From Fidelibacterota bacterium (GTDB lineage: Bacteria > Fidelibacterota > Marinisomatia > SCGC-AAA003-L08 > JACNLC01): a stretch of DNA of 64,000 nt. Of the stretch, positions 17,391-25,015 are shown in pieces; position 1 is the first letter of the stretch; each line of letters opens with the position of its first letter. The notes below the pieces were generated by a model. That model saw only the letters and a program-made list of their open reading frames with translations, was not told the DNA's origin and ran no database searches. The stretch spans positions 1 through 64,000 of the forward strand of contig JAJRUW010000015.1 in assembly GCA_024277615.1 (NCBI GenBank), given 5' to 3'. The translations under genes were made by a program, and so were the position numbers.

Positions 17391-18058
17391 TGTGCGGCCG
17401 GAAAACACTCACCAAAGGCAAGCGGAAAATTCTGGAAGAACTTTCCATAGATGAATGGGAAGAAGGGTTCGAATGGTTCCCGCATTTTAACATCGCTCCG
17501 ACACATACTACGCCTGTTTTAATCCGGGACAGCCTCAATCGTGTTGTGCCCATGCGCTGGGGGCTCATCCCCCATTGGGCAAAAGATATGAAAATCGGAG
17601 CAAAAATGATCAATGCCCGGGCTGAAACTCTGACTGAAAAGCCTTCTTTCCGCTCATTGGTCGATCGCCGGCGCTGCATTGTAATCAGTGACGGATATTA
17701 CGAATGGCAAAGGGTCGGGGATCAGAAAATCCCTTTTCACATCCATTCCCCCGGCTTTTCAATCATGCCCATGGCGGGATTGTGGGATAGCTGGACTTCC
17801 CCTGAGGGCCAAATCATTAAAACTTACACAGTCATAACGACAACGCCCGCTAAATCCATCGCCCATCTGCATTTCCGGATGCCGGTCATCCTGCCTCGTG
17901 ACAAAATAGATCCCTGGTTGGACTCCGGCAAAACACCTAAGCAAAAAGCTGTGGAGTTTCTGCAACCCTATCAGGGTGAACTGGAATATTACCGTGTCTC
18001 CATGAGCGTAAATTCACCGTCCTTTAATTTTCCAACCTGCATCGACCCCATTTTATAA
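17390..18058 (+). CDS. SRAP / HMCES family abasic-site crosslinking protein
   Basis: 222 aa. Cys2 directly follows the initiator Met (MCGRKTL); in this family it forms a thiazolidine crosslink with abasic sites in single-stranded DNA. Other family hallmarks are FNIAPTHTTPV, MRWGLIPHWA, INARAETLTEKPSF with the catalytic Glu, CIVISDGYYEWQR, and the His in IAHLHFRMPVIL. The role is protection of abasic sites at forks (YedK in E. coli). It is overlapped at both ends by neighbours (TGATG and TAATG junctions), so it is co-translated with a HAD enzyme and an amylase, an unexpected setting for a DNA repair protein. Confidence 0.92.
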   Translation: MCGRKTLTKGKRKILEELSIDEWEEGFEWFPHFNIAPTHTTPVLIRDSLNRVVPMRWGLIPHWAKDMKIGAKMINARAETLTEKPSFRSLVDRRRCIVISDGYYEWQRVGDQKIPFHIHSPGFSIMPMAGLWDSWTSPEGQIIKTYTVITTTPAKSIAHLHFRMPVILPRDKIDPWLDSGKTPKQKAVEFLQPYQGELEYYRVSMSVNSPSFNFPTCIDPIL

Positions 18059-19323
18059 TGGCTGCCTACGCTTCCTCAGTTATTTACGAGGTCTTCCCCA
18101 GGAACCACGGTCACCGGCATAATTTTCGTGACATCATCGAAGATCTCCCCAGGATCCGCTCTCTGGGAACGGATATTATCTGGATCATGCCTGTTAACCC
18201 CGTTGGCAAACTGAATCGAAAGGGGAGTCTCGGCAGTCCTTATGCAATTCGGGATTACCGGGCTCTTGACCCCGGATTGGGAGATCTGACCGCTTTCAAA
18301 GCTCTGACCGAGGCCGTTCACACCAATAGCATGAAACTCATCATCGACATCGTTTTCAACCATACGGCCTGCGATTCAATCCTTGTGGAACAACATCCTG
18401 ATTGGTTTCTCCGGGGAGATTCCGGGGAATATATCCGAAAACAGCCCGACTGGAGCGATGTATATGATCTGGATTATTCAAATCCGGAACTGGTCCATTA
18501 CCAGATTGAGACTCTAAACTTCTGGAAAAAACGGGGAGTCGATGGGTTCCGCTGTGATGTCGCCCCGCTGGTTCCCCTCGATTTCTGGCGAGCGGCACGG
18601 AAAGCCGTAGATCCCCACAGGAAGATGATCTGGTTGGCGGAAAGCGTCCACAAAGCCTTTGTTCACCGACTGCGCAAGGCCGGTTACATCTGCAGTTCCG
18701 ATCCGGAATTACACGCGGTTTTTGATCTGACTTTTGATTATGACGGTTATGAGTATCTTGAGCCCGCGCTTGAAAAGGGACGGTCCGTGGGGCCCTTGCT
18801 AAATCACTTGTTCATACAGCAGACTCTGTATCCGGCTGACGCCTGTAAACTCAGGTTTCTGGAAAACCACGATCTCCCCAGAGTTGCAGGGCGAGTGCCG
18901 GAACCGGAACGTTTGAAAAACTGGAGTGCTTTTTATGCTCTTCTACCCGGTGCAGCTCTGATCTATGCCGGACAGGAATTTGCCATGACCCGACTGCCGA
19001 ATTTATTCCAATGGGACGAGATCAAGTGGCCGGAAGAAGAGACTGAATTTTATATCTTTTTCAGAAAGTTGATGAGAACCTGTAAGGCTGTCAAACTAAA
19101 AGGGAACAATTTTGATATTCTGGAATGCCAGCCGGGTTTGATTAAAATTGACTGGTCCGGTAGCAAAGAAAAATTTACAGCGCTGATGGATCTTGCAGAT
19201 GAAACTTCAGAACTGCATTTGGAAACACCCCTTTCAGGTGAGGAATTATTGACCGGCAATCTCCTCTCCCGACAAAACCGTATTACCCGGCGGATGCTTC
19301 CGTTGATTTGCAAATCAAATTAG
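18058..19323 (+). CDS. GH13 alpha-amylase-family enzyme
   Basis: 421 aa with no signal peptide, so cytoplasmic. The (beta/alpha)8 barrel motifs are all present: LIIDIVFNHTA (region I), GFRCDVAPL with the nucleophile Asp (region II), WLAESV with the acid/base Glu (region III), and RFLENHDLPR with the third Asp (region IV). IYEVFPRNHG at the start and a short C-terminal beta domain fit small maltodextrin-acting GH13 enzymes. It probably acts on alpha-glucans or on a glucoside or sucrose-type substrate; specificity cannot be read. Its ATG overlaps the SRAP stop. Confidence 0.88.
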   Translation: MAAYASSVIYEVFPRNHGHRHNFRDIIEDLPRIRSLGTDIIWIMPVNPVGKLNRKGSLGSPYAIRDYRALDPGLGDLTAFKALTEAVHTNSMKLIIDIVFNHTACDSILVEQHPDWFLRGDSGEYIRKQPDWSDVYDLDYSNPELVHYQIETLNFWKKRGVDGFRCDVAPLVPLDFWRAARKAVDPHRKMIWLAESVHKAFVHRLRKAGYICSSDPELHAVFDLTFDYDGYEYLEPALEKGRSVGPLLNHLFIQQTLYPADACKLRFLENHDLPRVAGRVPEPERLKNWSAFYALLPGAALIYAGQEFAMTRLPNLFQWDEIKWPEEETEFYIFFRKLMRTCKAVKLKGNNFDILECQPGLIKIDWSGSKEKFTALMDLADETSELHLETPLSGEELLTGNLLSRQNRITRRMLPLICKSN

Positions 19324-19344
19324 CATTTACGCTTCGGATCCGTA

Positions 19345-20415
19345 CTATTCAATAAAATCTGAAATATAAACATTAGTTGCCCTTGGATTGTCTGCATCGC
19401 GGTTTGAAGCAAATACCAGCTTTTTCCCGTCAGGCGAGAACATGGGAAAGGCATCAAAAGTGTCGTTATGCGTCAGCCTGATGAGGTTCGTTCCGTCCAC
19501 ATTGATCATGTAAATTTCAAAGTTGTGACCATAAGCGTTATATTCCTCATTCCAGTCGTCCATATTGGAGGCAAACACTATTCGTTTTCCGTCCGGATGC
19601 CACGAGGGTGCCCAGTTTGTTGCCCCGTTGTGAGTAATCTGAACCTTATCAGAACCATCGGCATTGGCAACATATATCTCGAGAGGAACCGCATTGATGT
19701 AGCTTTTATCCAGATTATTTTTCCACCGGGCGCGCTCTTCTGGAGTCTTCGGATACCAGGCACGCCAGACAATTTTCGAGGCATCCGGTGAATAAAAGGC
19801 TGCTCCGTCATAACCATACTCATCGGTGATACGCTGAATATTATTCCCGTTGTAATCCATGGTATAGATATCGATATCCCCATCCCTTTGAGATGTAAAG
19901 ATGATTTTTTTCTCAAACGGATGAACAGTAGCTTCGGCATCATATCCGGGATTCCGCGTCAGCCTGACAATTCCGGAACCATCGGGGTTTGCTTTATAGA
20001 TTTCAAATTTACGTAAAGGCCAGACATACTCATGCGGATTCTCGGGGACGAAAACATCCGGACAATCTTTTCCCTCCTGACTGGTAGAAGCATAGAAAAT
20101 AAAATCCATATCTTTGGACCAGTAGGAGCAGGTATGGGCTCCCATAACCGTGGAGACCATTTTGATATCCGATCCGTCAACATTCATAGTATAGATTTTA
20201 TCGCATTCATTGCCGTCCCGTTTTGACTGGAAGATTAGCTTTTTACCGTCAGGTGAAAAATAGGCCTCTCCATTGTCACCTTTGAAAGTGAGTTGTACCA
20301 GATTTGCAATTTTGGGCTCTTCGGCACAGCTCTTATGTTTTGAGCAAATTAAACTGCAGGAACTGAAAATAAGTGATAAAATAACCACACTCAGGGTCAT
20401 CAGAGTTGAGCGCAC
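19345..20415 (-). CDS. TolB-like WD40/PD40 beta-propeller lipoprotein
   Basis: 356 aa from a GTG at 20415, with AAAGG 8 bases upstream. The N-terminus is a lipoprotein signal with lipobox around SLIFSSC. The rest is a beta-propeller of about six PD40 repeats, each like AYFSPDGKKLIFQSKRDG, WHPDGKRIVFASNMDD and MFSPDGKKLVFASNRD, with the IYTMNVDGSD linker typical of TolB-like proteins. It is probably anchored in the inner leaflet of the outer membrane, and no enzymatic residues are evident. It lies convergent to the GH13 gene with a 21-base gap, and upstream sits a small HMA-like gene. Confidence 0.85.
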   Translation of the reverse strand: MRSTLMTLSVVILSLIFSSCSLICSKHKSCAEEPKIANLVQLTFKGDNGEAYFSPDGKKLIFQSKRDGNECDKIYTMNVDGSDIKMVSTVMGAHTCSYWSKDMDFIFYASTSQEGKDCPDVFVPENPHEYVWPLRKFEIYKANPDGSGIVRLTRNPGYDAEATVHPFEKKIIFTSQRDGDIDIYTMDYNGNNIQRITDEYGYDGAAFYSPDASKIVWRAWYPKTPEERARWKNNLDKSYINAVPLEIYVANADGSDKVQITHNGATNWAPSWHPDGKRIVFASNMDDWNEEYNAYGHNFEIYMINVDGTNLIRLTHNDTFDAFPMFSPDGKKLVFASNRDADNPRATNVYISDFIE

Positions 20416-20433
20416 GGGAATTACCTTTCTTTG

Positions 20434-20745
20434 TTAGGGAATGAGCTTATGAAATAAAATGTTTTTGGGATAGCAACCCCATTTCGCTAAAATTCCTTCG
20501 ATCTCATTTTTCGTAAGATTACGGTCATCATAAAGCAGCGTCATAGTATTGGTCATCAGGTTGGATTCGCATAACGAAACGCCGCTTATTGAGCGAAATT
20601 CTTGCTCAAGTTTAGTTTGCAGTTCGCAGGAATTTAAATTCGGAATGGATATCACTGCCTGGGTTAAATTTTGAGTAGAAGTGCTTCCGGATATTAAAAA
20701 CAAAGCACTTAATACAATGATTGCCAGACCAATCAGATGTCTCAA
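20434..20745 (-). CDS. Small secreted HMA-like (ferredoxin-fold) protein
   Basis: 103 aa from a TTG at 20745, supported by GGAGA with 5-base spacing. A signal peptide or N-terminal anchor (LIGLAIIVLSALFLISG) precedes a ~75-aa domain. Its pattern VISIPNLNSCELQTKLEQEF...SLCESNLMTNTMTLLYDD..KNEIEGILAKWGC resembles a heavy-metal-associated domain. The metal-site CxxC of MerP/CopZ is reduced to a single Cys (NSCE), with two other Cys elsewhere. Metal binding is therefore doubtful. The role is unknown. Confidence 0.6.
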   Translation of the reverse strand: MRHLIGLAIIVLSALFLISGSTSTQNLTQAVISIPNLNSCELQTKLEQEFRSISGVSLCESNLMTNTMTLLYDDRNLTKNEIEGILAKWGCYPKNILFHKLIP

Positions 20746-20867
20746 ATTTATCTCCAGTGAAAAAATGCAGGATAAAATAACACATAATTTTACAAATGAA
20801 TATGTTCCCGGTCAAAACAGATTTTTCTACTGCCCGTATTCGTCATTTGCTCCCTTAGCATCTGTTA

Positions 20868-22166
20868 TCAGCGTTTTACTTTTTGAGGTTCTTTTACAAA
20901 TAGCAGAATTACTCCGCCGATGACAAAGAACACCAGTAACACGGCAATTCCCGCCCGCTGTGAGTGAAAAACCGTAGTAAAAATTCCCAGCAATAGCGGG
21001 CCGATAAATGATGTGGCTTTGCCGGAGAAAGCATAAAAGCCGAAAAATTCGGTTTCTCTCGCTGGCGGTACCAGCCTGGCCAGGAGTGAGCGGCTTGCGG
21101 CCTGGTTCGGTCCCGAGAATAATCCGATGAGCACACCGGCCACCCAGAACATTTCCCTGCTGCTGGTCAGTACTGCGATCAGTACACCGCAAAATAACCC
21201 GGCAATGCTGATGAGTACGGTTTTCTTTCCGCCCAGTATATCATCCGCAAAGCCCATTAAATAGGCGCCGCTGCCGGCTGCCACATTAAGGACGATCCCA
21301 AAGATAAAAATCTCTTCAATTGAAAACCCGAAAGTACCGGCTGCATAAATTCCTCCGAAGGCAAATATGGTGGTCAAGCCGTCATTATAAAATAATCTTG
21401 CGATGAGAAGCTTGAGAATCTCACGGAATTTTTTTATCTCTTTCAGGGCCGGGATGATCTGCCCAAACACGGAGCGTATAGTCGTCACTTCGGCCGTTTG
21501 GTCAGATTTCTTATCCCTGATGCTCAGGAAGAAAGGGATTGAAAACAAAGCGAACCACCCTGCAATGAACAGATTGGTTGCTCTGATATTTCCAAAGGAA
21601 TCCGCAGGGATTCCAAACAAGGGCGGGTCTGGTTTTACGAGCACAAGCCAGCAGAACAGCAAGGCAAGCAGTCCTCCCAGATACCCGACTGCCCAGCCAA
21701 AACCGGACAGACGCCCGAGTTTTCCTTCAGGGGCAATATCCGGCAGGTAAGCATTATACAGTACTAATCCCAGTTCGAATCCGAGGTCTGCAATCACAAA
21801 AATTATCAAAGCGGGCAAGACATCCCCTGCCACCGGGAAAAAGAGCAGAGCGGTCATCAGTATTGAAGTGACGGTCCAAAAAAGTAAATAGCGCTTACGA
21901 TGCCCGAAACGGTCTATGAAGGCTCCCATTACCGGTGAAACAAGCGCTGTAAGCAAGCCCGTCAATGTAATAGCCCGGGACCAGAGCGTCGTTCCCAATA
22001 CCGCATCACCCACAATCACTTCGGTGAAAAATGTACCGTAAATAAAAGTTACAACTACGGTTATAAAGGCCGAATTGGCAAAATCATATAGCGACCAGGC
22101 AATTATCCGGGAGTTCATCATATCAGAGCGCATAGGATGCCCTGCACTTTCTACTGGTAATGACAT
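20868..22166 (-). CDS. MFS transporter, Atg22 / UMF1-type
   Basis: 432 aa with about 12 predicted transmembrane segments. The N-terminal IIAWSLYDFANSAFITVV is the hallmark of the Atg22-like (UMF1) MFS subfamily, and GAFIDRFGHRKRYLL is the loop 2-3 signature. ATG 22166 has no clear ribosome binding site; ATG 22133 or 22121, nearer the conserved start of helix 1, are alternatives. It lies 3 bases downstream of namZ and is thus coupled to the peptidoglycan-salvage set. It may export or import amino sugars or muropeptide fragments, but the substrate is not visible. Confidence 0.85.
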   Translation of the reverse strand: MSLPVESAGHPMRSDMMNSRIIAWSLYDFANSAFITVVVTFIYGTFFTEVIVGDAVLGTTLWSRAITLTGLLTALVSPVMGAFIDRFGHRKRYLLFWTVTSILMTALLFFPVAGDVLPALIIFVIADLGFELGLVLYNAYLPDIAPEGKLGRLSGFGWAVGYLGGLLALLFCWLVLVKPDPPLFGIPADSFGNIRATNLFIAGWFALFSIPFFLSIRDKKSDQTAEVTTIRSVFGQIIPALKEIKKFREILKLLIARLFYNDGLTTIFAFGGIYAAGTFGFSIEEIFIFGIVLNVAAGSGAYLMGFADDILGGKKTVLISIAGLFCGVLIAVLTSSREMFWVAGVLIGLFSGPNQAASRSLLARLVPPARETEFFGFYAFSGKATSFIGPLLLGIFTTVFHSQRAGIAVLLVFFVIGGVILLFVKEPQKVKR

Positions 22167-22169
22167 GCA

Positions 22170-23489
22170 TCATTGCCGAGAGTCACCATATAACAGGTAC
22201 TTCTCGCGCATCTGTTTAAAAGATAATTCGTCTTCCGCCCAGCCGGATACAATTGCACGGGCAGATTCCCCCCCGCGTATCCTTTTCCGTAAATTGTCTG
22301 ATCCGTATAATTTATCAATATAGTTTGTTGCGATGAATTCAAATTTGTCAGGATAATTTTGCTGCACAACCCGGAGAATACTGATTGCGGTCAGCAGGGG
22401 ATCACAGCTTTCAAAATCGGTTATGCTGATTCTGATGCCCCGGCAGGTCTCACCCTCGTATTTCGGCCAGCGGGCCTTCCCGGGAATGGATTCAGGAATA
22501 AACCGTAATGCCCTAAAAGTGACCCCTGGCAGGTTCAAAGAAGTTAGTTCATCTTCCAGTTCACTGCTGTTGATCCAGGGAGCACCAAATGTGAGAAAAG
22601 GCTTTGTGGTCCCCCGTCCTTCGGAAATATTTGTTCCTTCAAGCAGGCACATACCATTGTAGATCAGGGCGGTTTCAAAATCCGGAATATTTGGCGAAGT
22701 AGCCACCCATTCTAAACCTGTCCGGGGCCAAAGCATATTCCGCTGCCAGTTGGAAATGGGTATAATCCGAAGATCGGCTCTGAGGCCGGGGCCGAGCCAG
22801 CCTGAGTCATTGATCATTCCTGCCAACTCTCCGGGTGTCAACCCATATCTTATGGGGATAGGATGCATACCCACAAAGGATTCAAATCCCGGTACAACTT
22901 TTGGTCCCTCCACAGTTTCACCCCCCAGAGGATTTGGCCTGTCCAGCACGATTACGGATATTTGATTGACCGCAGCGATTTTTAGAATATTGGTCAATGT
23001 GCTGATGTAAGTATAGTATCTTGAGCCGACATCCTGAAGGTCAAAGACGATGATATCCAGGCCGGAAATATCTTCTGATGAGGGTATCCGTTTTTTACCG
23101 TACAGACTGACAATTTTCACATCTGCCGTATCCAGTTTGCCGTCGTCAATCCACTCCCCCGCACCGACAATACCTTTAAGACCATGTTCGGGTGTGAAGA
23201 TGGTTTTGAGATGAAAAGCTTCGCTTTCGTCGAGCAGTACATCAACCAGGTGTCTGCCTTGCAGGTCAATGCTTGTCTGATTGACTACGACTCCAATATT
23301 TTTCCCCTTAAACCCGGCAAATTTACTCTTTTCCAGATTATCAATTCCCAGCCTGATCTTCCCGCTGACATCTGATTTGCTCCCCGTTTGACTCAGCCCG
23401 CTGATTTGACCGCAGACAGTAAATAGTACTGTAATTCCGAACAGTACCAGATTTCGTTTAAGGGCAGAGCTGAAGCCTGTGGGATACAT
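22170..23489 (-). CDS. namZ: Exo-beta-N-acetylmuramidase NamZ (DUF1343 family)
   Basis: 439 aa, N-terminal signal peptide (LVLFGITVLFTVCGQISG). Family motifs are GKNIGVVVNQTSID, TIFTPEHGLKG, IIVFDLQDVGSRYYTYIST, VIVLDRPNPLGG, PIRYGLTPGELA and GMCLLEGTNISEGRGTTKPF. DUF1343 proteins (GH171, YbbC/NamZ) release MurNAc from the non-reducing end of peptidoglycan chains; Glu/Asp in these motifs are the likely catalytic residues. Its ATG overlaps the stop of the symporter gene (TAATG). It is neighboured by a symporter and a NagZ-type fusion, which would process the alternate GlcNAc ends. Confidence 0.92.
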   Translation of the reverse strand: MYPTGFSSALKRNLVLFGITVLFTVCGQISGLSQTGSKSDVSGKIRLGIDNLEKSKFAGFKGKNIGVVVNQTSIDLQGRHLVDVLLDESEAFHLKTIFTPEHGLKGIVGAGEWIDDGKLDTADVKIVSLYGKKRIPSSEDISGLDIIVFDLQDVGSRYYTYISTLTNILKIAAVNQISVIVLDRPNPLGGETVEGPKVVPGFESFVGMHPIPIRYGLTPGELAGMINDSGWLGPGLRADLRIIPISNWQRNMLWPRTGLEWVATSPNIPDFETALIYNGMCLLEGTNISEGRGTTKPFLTFGAPWINSSELEDELTSLNLPGVTFRALRFIPESIPGKARWPKYEGETCRGIRISITDFESCDPLLTAISILRVVQQNYPDKFEFIATNYIDKLYGSDNLRKRIRGGESARAIVSGWAEDELSFKQMREKYLLYGDSRQ

Positions 23490-24898
23490 TAAATTTTACG
23501 GTCTCCTGCAGCGCCGGATACAACGAAATCAGTCAGATAAGTCACTGCCAGATTTATCAGGACCGCTACTCCGATGTAGAGTGTCCAGGCAATACCCGCA
23601 ATCTGCAGGAGGAAGACGGAAGCCAAACTGCTGATCAATCCCATATTCAGACTGAAGGATTTGAATTTACGGCGGGTTTTGGATAAGATGAACAAACCGA
23701 TGAGTCCCCCGTAAGTGAATGAGGCGATCTTCAATCCCACAACGATGATAGCATTGTCGCCCTCGTTGAAGAAAAGAGCGATCCCGATGAGGATACCCGC
23801 CCACATAAAGCTGAAAAGCCGCGCGGTTTTGACGGAGACTTTTTGCGTGAACCAATCGGAAACCGTAGAAGATGCCAGGGAATTAATAGAAGAACTCAAG
23901 GTGGACATGGCTGCAGAGAGGACACCGGCCAGCAAAATTCCCCTTAACCCCACCGGCAGACTCTGAGCGATGAAGGTTGAAAACTCTCTATCCTTGGTGA
24001 GCTCCACTCCCTGAAAATAAATGTACATCAGGGAGCCTACTGTAAGGAATAACGCAAATTGCAGGAAAACAAAGAAACCGCTGCCGACCATAGCTTTTTG
24101 CGCCGCTCTCAAATTCCTGCATCCCAATGCCCTTTGGACCATCATATAATCAACGCCATGAGACCCCAGCGACAGCAGTATCCCACCGATGAGTGCGGAA
24201 AAGAAGGACCACGGATCGGTGAAGATGTCCCAGTTAAAAATGAAAATTGAAGTTTTTCCCGTATCGGCCAACTTGCTAAACATCTGCGGGAGTGTAGTCG
24301 GTGAATGACTGACGATAAACAGAATTGAGATCACTGCACCGGCAAGGTATAAAATGAATTGAAAGCTGTCCAGCCACACCACTGTTTTTATTCCACCGGT
24401 AAGCGTATAGATAAGCGTTACAGTACCGATAATGAGGACAGAGGCAGAAAGAGACCAGCCTGTGATTACCTGTATGATAACGGCCGTTGCCAAAAATCTG
24501 ACGCCGTCCGCAAGCACACGCGTTACCAGAAACACCAGAGAGGCGGTTTTCTGAACCCCTCTTCCAAAGCGCATGCCCAGTACTTCATAGATGGAGGTAA
24601 CCCCCTGCTGATAGTATTGGGGCAGTAAATAGAAGCTCACAATTACTCGGCCGATAATATATCCCAGGGCCAGTTGCAGGAAGAACCAACTGCCCCGGTA
24701 TGCCAGACCCGGAACGCTGATAAATGTTAAAACAGAAGTTTCCGTTGCCACTATGGAGAACATGGCTACTACCCAGGGTAAGCTGCGATGGGCCAAAAAA
24801 TAGTCTGCAGTGGAGCGGTTGGAACGACTCTGCAGTACGCCGAAGCCCGCCATAGCTCCCAGAAAAACAATGATGATCGTTAGATCAATAGGGTTGAT
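23489..24898 (-). CDS. Sodium:solute symporter (SSS family), probable amino-sugar importer
   Basis: About 469 aa and 12-13 membrane helices. SSS motifs: STADYFLAHRSLPW, FSIVATETSVLTFISVPG, GGIKTVVWLDSFQ, GILLAGVLSAAMSTLSSSINS. The first ATG (24853) falls inside helix 1 (INPIDLTIIIVFLGAMAGFG). The coding frame continues upstream to an ATC at 24896-24898 with a strong GAGGAG 5 bases before it. So the real start may be ATC, or the ATG has been mutated or misread. It is translationally coupled to namZ and lies downstream of the GH3 fusion, so MurNAc, GlcNAc or their disaccharide is a good substrate guess. Confidence 0.85.
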   Translation of the reverse strand: MNPIDLTIIIVFLGAMAGFGVLQSRSNRSTADYFLAHRSLPWVVAMFSIVATETSVLTFISVPGLAYRGSWFFLQLALGYIIGRVIVSFYLLPQYYQQGVTSIYEVLGMRFGRGVQKTASLVFLVTRVLADGVRFLATAVIIQVITGWSLSASVLIIGTVTLIYTLTGGIKTVVWLDSFQFILYLAGAVISILFIVSHSPTTLPQMFSKLADTGKTSIFIFNWDIFTDPWSFFSALIGGILLSLGSHGVDYMMVQRALGCRNLRAAQKAMVGSGFFVFLQFALFLTVGSLMYIYFQGVELTKDREFSTFIAQSLPVGLRGILLAGVLSAAMSTLSSSINSLASSTVSDWFTQKVSVKTARLFSFMWAGILIGIALFFNEGDNAIIVVGLKIASFTYGGLIGLFILSKTRRKFKSFSLNMGLISSLASVFLLQIAGIAWTLYIGVAVLINLAVTYLTDFVVSGAAGDRKI

Positions 24899-25015
24899 AA
24901 AAACTCCTCAGTTATGACGCCGATTGAAGTAAAAATACAACTAAAGTAAGAGAGGCCCGGTACAGAATGTCGCCCGGCTTACAGCTGTCGTATCCGGCAA
25001 TAAGGGCAGAAGTGC

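Noticed and set aside
15079-19323. A dedicated phage-defence or toxin operon in the compact plus-strand run
   Set aside because: Every gene there belongs to a recognisable housekeeping or repair family; no nuclease, toxin or NTPase effector is present.
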